Assembly (NCBI GenBank): GCA_025200525.1
Contig: CM045763.1
Coordinates: forward strand, 63,995,018 to 64,059,017
Origin: Camellia lanceoleosa
Taxonomy: Eukaryota; Streptophyta; Magnoliopsida; Ericales; Theaceae
Reading direction: 5' to 3'
DNA: 64,000 nucleotides
In this document: one piece after another, positions 61,617 to 64,000 of the stretch
How positions within the stretch are numbered: position 1 is the stretch's first letter
Layout of the letters: each line of letters starts with the position of its first letter
Notes under the pieces: model-generated
The model's input: the letters and a program-made list of their open reading frames with translations, nothing else
Told to the model about the DNA's origin: nothing
Databases searched by the model: none
Made by a program: the position numbers and the translations under genes

Positions 61617-62659
61617 ATTTTTCTATTTTTTATTATACCAATTTGTGAAAAGTTTATATATTTTATAATTAATATTATAAAATTTTATGATAAAATTTTA
61701 TCAATTTATAAGAGGATGCATATGATATGCACCTCGAGTGATGTTTTTCCCACACTTTAATATGTTTAAGCAAAATATATTTTTTAATTGACGAAAAATG
61801 TGAGTCATTTCTACCAAAAGGTTTATTGATCACATGGACCATCACTTTCCATCAATTTAAAAAATATATTTTACTTACACACTTAAAAAAAAATGTATGA
61901 ACAAATTTAAACTGTCAAATTCCACCATAGGTTTTCTGTGTTATCAAACTCTTTATTTAAAGAATCTCAAATTTTATTTTTTGAAAAAAATTTCAATGCG
62001 GGTTTAAAAAAAATATAAATAAATTATAAACTTTATAAATATTAATAATTAAATTTTTTTTTTATCAATCCGTAATAATTTTTTTTTTTGACAAGTACAC
62101 CTATTAATACTTTTTCCAATATTTTTCTTGAACTTTATTAAAAGTGGCAATTGGATCCACAATATTTATTTTGACTATACTGTTTTATGGGATATTTCTG
62201 AGTCTTTTTTGATAATTCAAATGATCACATTTTAGAGTATATTGAGTAGAATATACTTGTAAACAGCGAGGTTAATCGGATATCGTTAATCTTTTCATCC
62301 ACTCACAATTGTATTCATTTTAATACTTTAAATCACAATGTCATTTATTTTTGCATACAAACATGAATGGATGAAAGAATTAACGACATTCGATTAATTT
62401 ATTTTTTTGCAACTATATTCTATTAAATATATTTTAAAATATGAACAGTTCGAATTATTAAAACGGATTCTAAAATAAGCCCATAGGGTAGCACAGGGGC
62501 ACAGTAGACACTCCAAATCCCTTTTTTTCATTAAGGCTTGTTTGAAAAAGTTGATTAAAAATTAATTTTTTAAATATATATATATCAAATAAAAAAATAA
62601 TTTAATCAAATTAGACTAAAAGTTTGACTTTTACCAAATTTCCAAAACAGCCCTAATTA
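61617..62659. other. Non-coding spacer (copy B)
   Basis: Counterpart of 26421-27510, lacking about 75 bases present in copy A (junction near 62480-62510). No gene. Confidence 0.55.
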
Positions 62660-63217
62660 GAGCATCTCCAACGGTTCAGCAAAAATTTCATCAGATTTGA
62701 GTCAAAAATGGGCGATTTCCTTGATTTGATACTTCGCGTTCCAACGGTTTACATCAAATTTGTTGCATCAAATTCTGGCAAGACAACCGGTTGGTTGACC
62801 GGCCATCAATAAAGCCCAAATTTTTTTATTTTTTTATTTTTTTTTTAACCGGTTGAACCTTTTTCTGGACCTTTTGAACTTTCTAGGTGGTCGACCGGGT
62901 GGTCAACCGGCCGGTCGACCGGGTGGTCGACCACCTAGGCAAAAAAAAATTTTTTTTTTTTTTCGTTTCTTGAACCGTTTGAACCTTTAGGCGGTTGACC
63001 GGTTGGTCACGGATGGTCAATTGGTCTCTCAAACAACGGTCGAAACGATTGATTTGGTGAAATTTGGTGAAATGCTTACTTTCACTCGATTTGGTGAAAG
63101 ATTTCTTTGAATTGTCGATTTGATATCAATCTGATGAAACCGTTGGAGCATGAAAAGGGACATTTTTCATCAAAATTTAAATTTGGTGTTGGATTAGCTG
63201 AACCGTTGGAGATGGTC
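62660..63217. mobile_element. Harbinger-type MITE with GAGCATCTCCAACGG ends, intact (copy B)
   Basis: The left end GAGCATCTCCAACGGTTCAG and right end GCTGAACCGTTGGAGATGGTC are near-perfect inverted repeats with TTA on both sides. The interior at about 62885-62940 is a chain of GGTCGACC, GGTCAACC and CCGGCCGG words. 558 bp, non-coding. Confidence 0.9.
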
Positions 63218-63229
63218 TTAAGGTGTGCA

Positions 63230-63414
63230 AAAAAAAAAAATTGCTATCTTTCTCTATACCAGGACTGCAACAAAGAGCTAACTTCCAAACCAGTTTTGTG
63301 GACTTGTTCTTTTTCTTTGATTTCTTCGGTTAAGTCCACCGGCCAAATGTCATCATCATATACCTCACCTCTTTCTCATTCTCTCTTCCATTAATGGTTT
63401 AGGTTTGCTTTTTT

Positions 63415-63446
<32 letters not shown>

Positions 63447-64000
63447 GCTGTCTTCTCAAACAGTTTCTTGTGGCTTGGTAGGTTGTGCCGTTGGGGTCAT
63501 GGGCCCTATTCTCCACCCAAGATTTCAATCGTGAGAGAAGGGGGAGTCTATCTCTTCATTGCTTTTTCTTTCCCCATTTTCTTGATGTTTCACATTTGTG
63601 TTCTAGGGTTCTTGGGAGGATAAAGAATTGAGTTCTATGTCTGTGTCTCTCTCTCTGTCTCTCTCTCTCTCTCTGAATTCATGAAATTGGTATTTTTTGA
63701 GGTTTTTGCTTTCTGGGTTTTGATTTTTAGACATGGGTTTTGAAGATTGAGCAGTGTTGAGTTTTTGTTTTGATCAGCTTCTGTTGACTGTATAGTCTTC
63801 TAGTTTTCTGCATCTGAAGTAGGCTTAACCTTTGATTCTTGAATTAGGACTTCTCATTTTCTTGGTGAATTGTTGGGTTTTGGATTATTTTAAGTTATTT
63901 TTTAGATAGGATTTGGATTACCCGAGGTGGGTTTTCAAATCTGAAGAGGTTGGGGGTATCAGGTAATCGATCGGTTCTTTGGTTTTCCAATCTGAGAGTT
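63230..64000 (+). promoter_or_regulatory. Promoter and leader of the F-box/kelch gene (copy B, cut by window end)
   Basis: Counterpart of 28060-28815, with longer CT tracts (63418-63443 and 63646-63674). The start codon would fall about 220 bases past the window end. Confidence 0.45.

Larger units (their letters stand above)
35154..64000 (+). repeat. Large direct duplication, copy B (partner 1-28815)
   Basis: Same-orientation repeat of copy A. It starts at the end of MED17 intron 2 only because the window begins there; copy B itself extends left to the gap. Compared with copy A it has cleaner transposon ends (hAT-type at 54065, Harbinger-type at 62660, palindromes at 56547 and 61557) but damaged MED17 exons. 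Confidence 0.97.

Noticed and set aside
1..64000. CRISPR array, phage, integron, or bacterial-type gene cluster
   Set aside because: The genes are spliced and plant-like; the repeats are transposons and microsatellites; no regularly spaced short repeats with unique spacers were seen.

Overview
This is nuclear DNA from a flowering plant, most likely a woody eudicot. It is AT-rich, has spliced genes with GT/AG introns, many small terminal-inverted-repeat elements (MITEs), CT-rich leaders and long non-coding stretches. There is no operon, phage, CRISPR or bacterial-style feature. I see three real protein-coding genes, all on the + strand and in this order: MED17 (Mediator head-module subunit), a small four-helix membrane protein of the TMEM128-like type, and an F-box/kelch-repeat protein like Arabidopsis At1g55270.

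The main structural fact is that the window holds the same locus twice. Segment A (1-32139) runs from the last six exons of MED17 through the TMEM128-like gene into the F-box/kelch gene, and stops at a gap of exactly 100 N (32140-32239). Segment B (32240-64000) starts again at the MED17 promoter and repeats the whole series, ending in the leader of the second F-box/kelch gene. Positions 1-28815 match 35154-64000 almost base for base, including introns, intergenic DNA and every transposon. The offset stays near 35.13-35.17 kb. I think this is more likely two unmerged haplotype contigs, or two overlapping contigs, separated by a placeholder gap than a real tandem duplication.

Layout of A: MED17 3' part 15-4043; AT-rich spacer with degenerate repeats and MITEs to about 12.4 kb; TMEM128-like gene 13264-16530; a nest of SINE-like units, a Harbinger-type MITE and a hAT-type element at 18.4-19.75 kb; GC-rich simple-sequence elements at 21.4 and 26.0 kb; a Harbinger-type MITE at 27.5-28.05 kb; F-box/kelch leader and gene from about 28.06 kb to the gap. 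Layout of B: MED17 complete but frame-broken 32627-39176, with a hAT-like insertion in intron 2; TMEM128-like gene 48416-51676; the same transposon nest at 53.6-54.9 kb; the same elements at 56.5, 57.1, 61.2 and 62.7 kb; F-box leader to the end.

The differences between the copies are not spread evenly. MED17 copy B has many 1-2 base indels in its exons while its introns match copy A almost perfectly. Copy A carries its damage in dispersed repeats and in the F-box exon beside the gap. Natural decay would not place changes this way, but consensus errors caused by reads mapping to several places could. The three genes share no obvious pathway. I found no previously undescribed biological system; the most informative observations concern assembly structure and the transposon nests.
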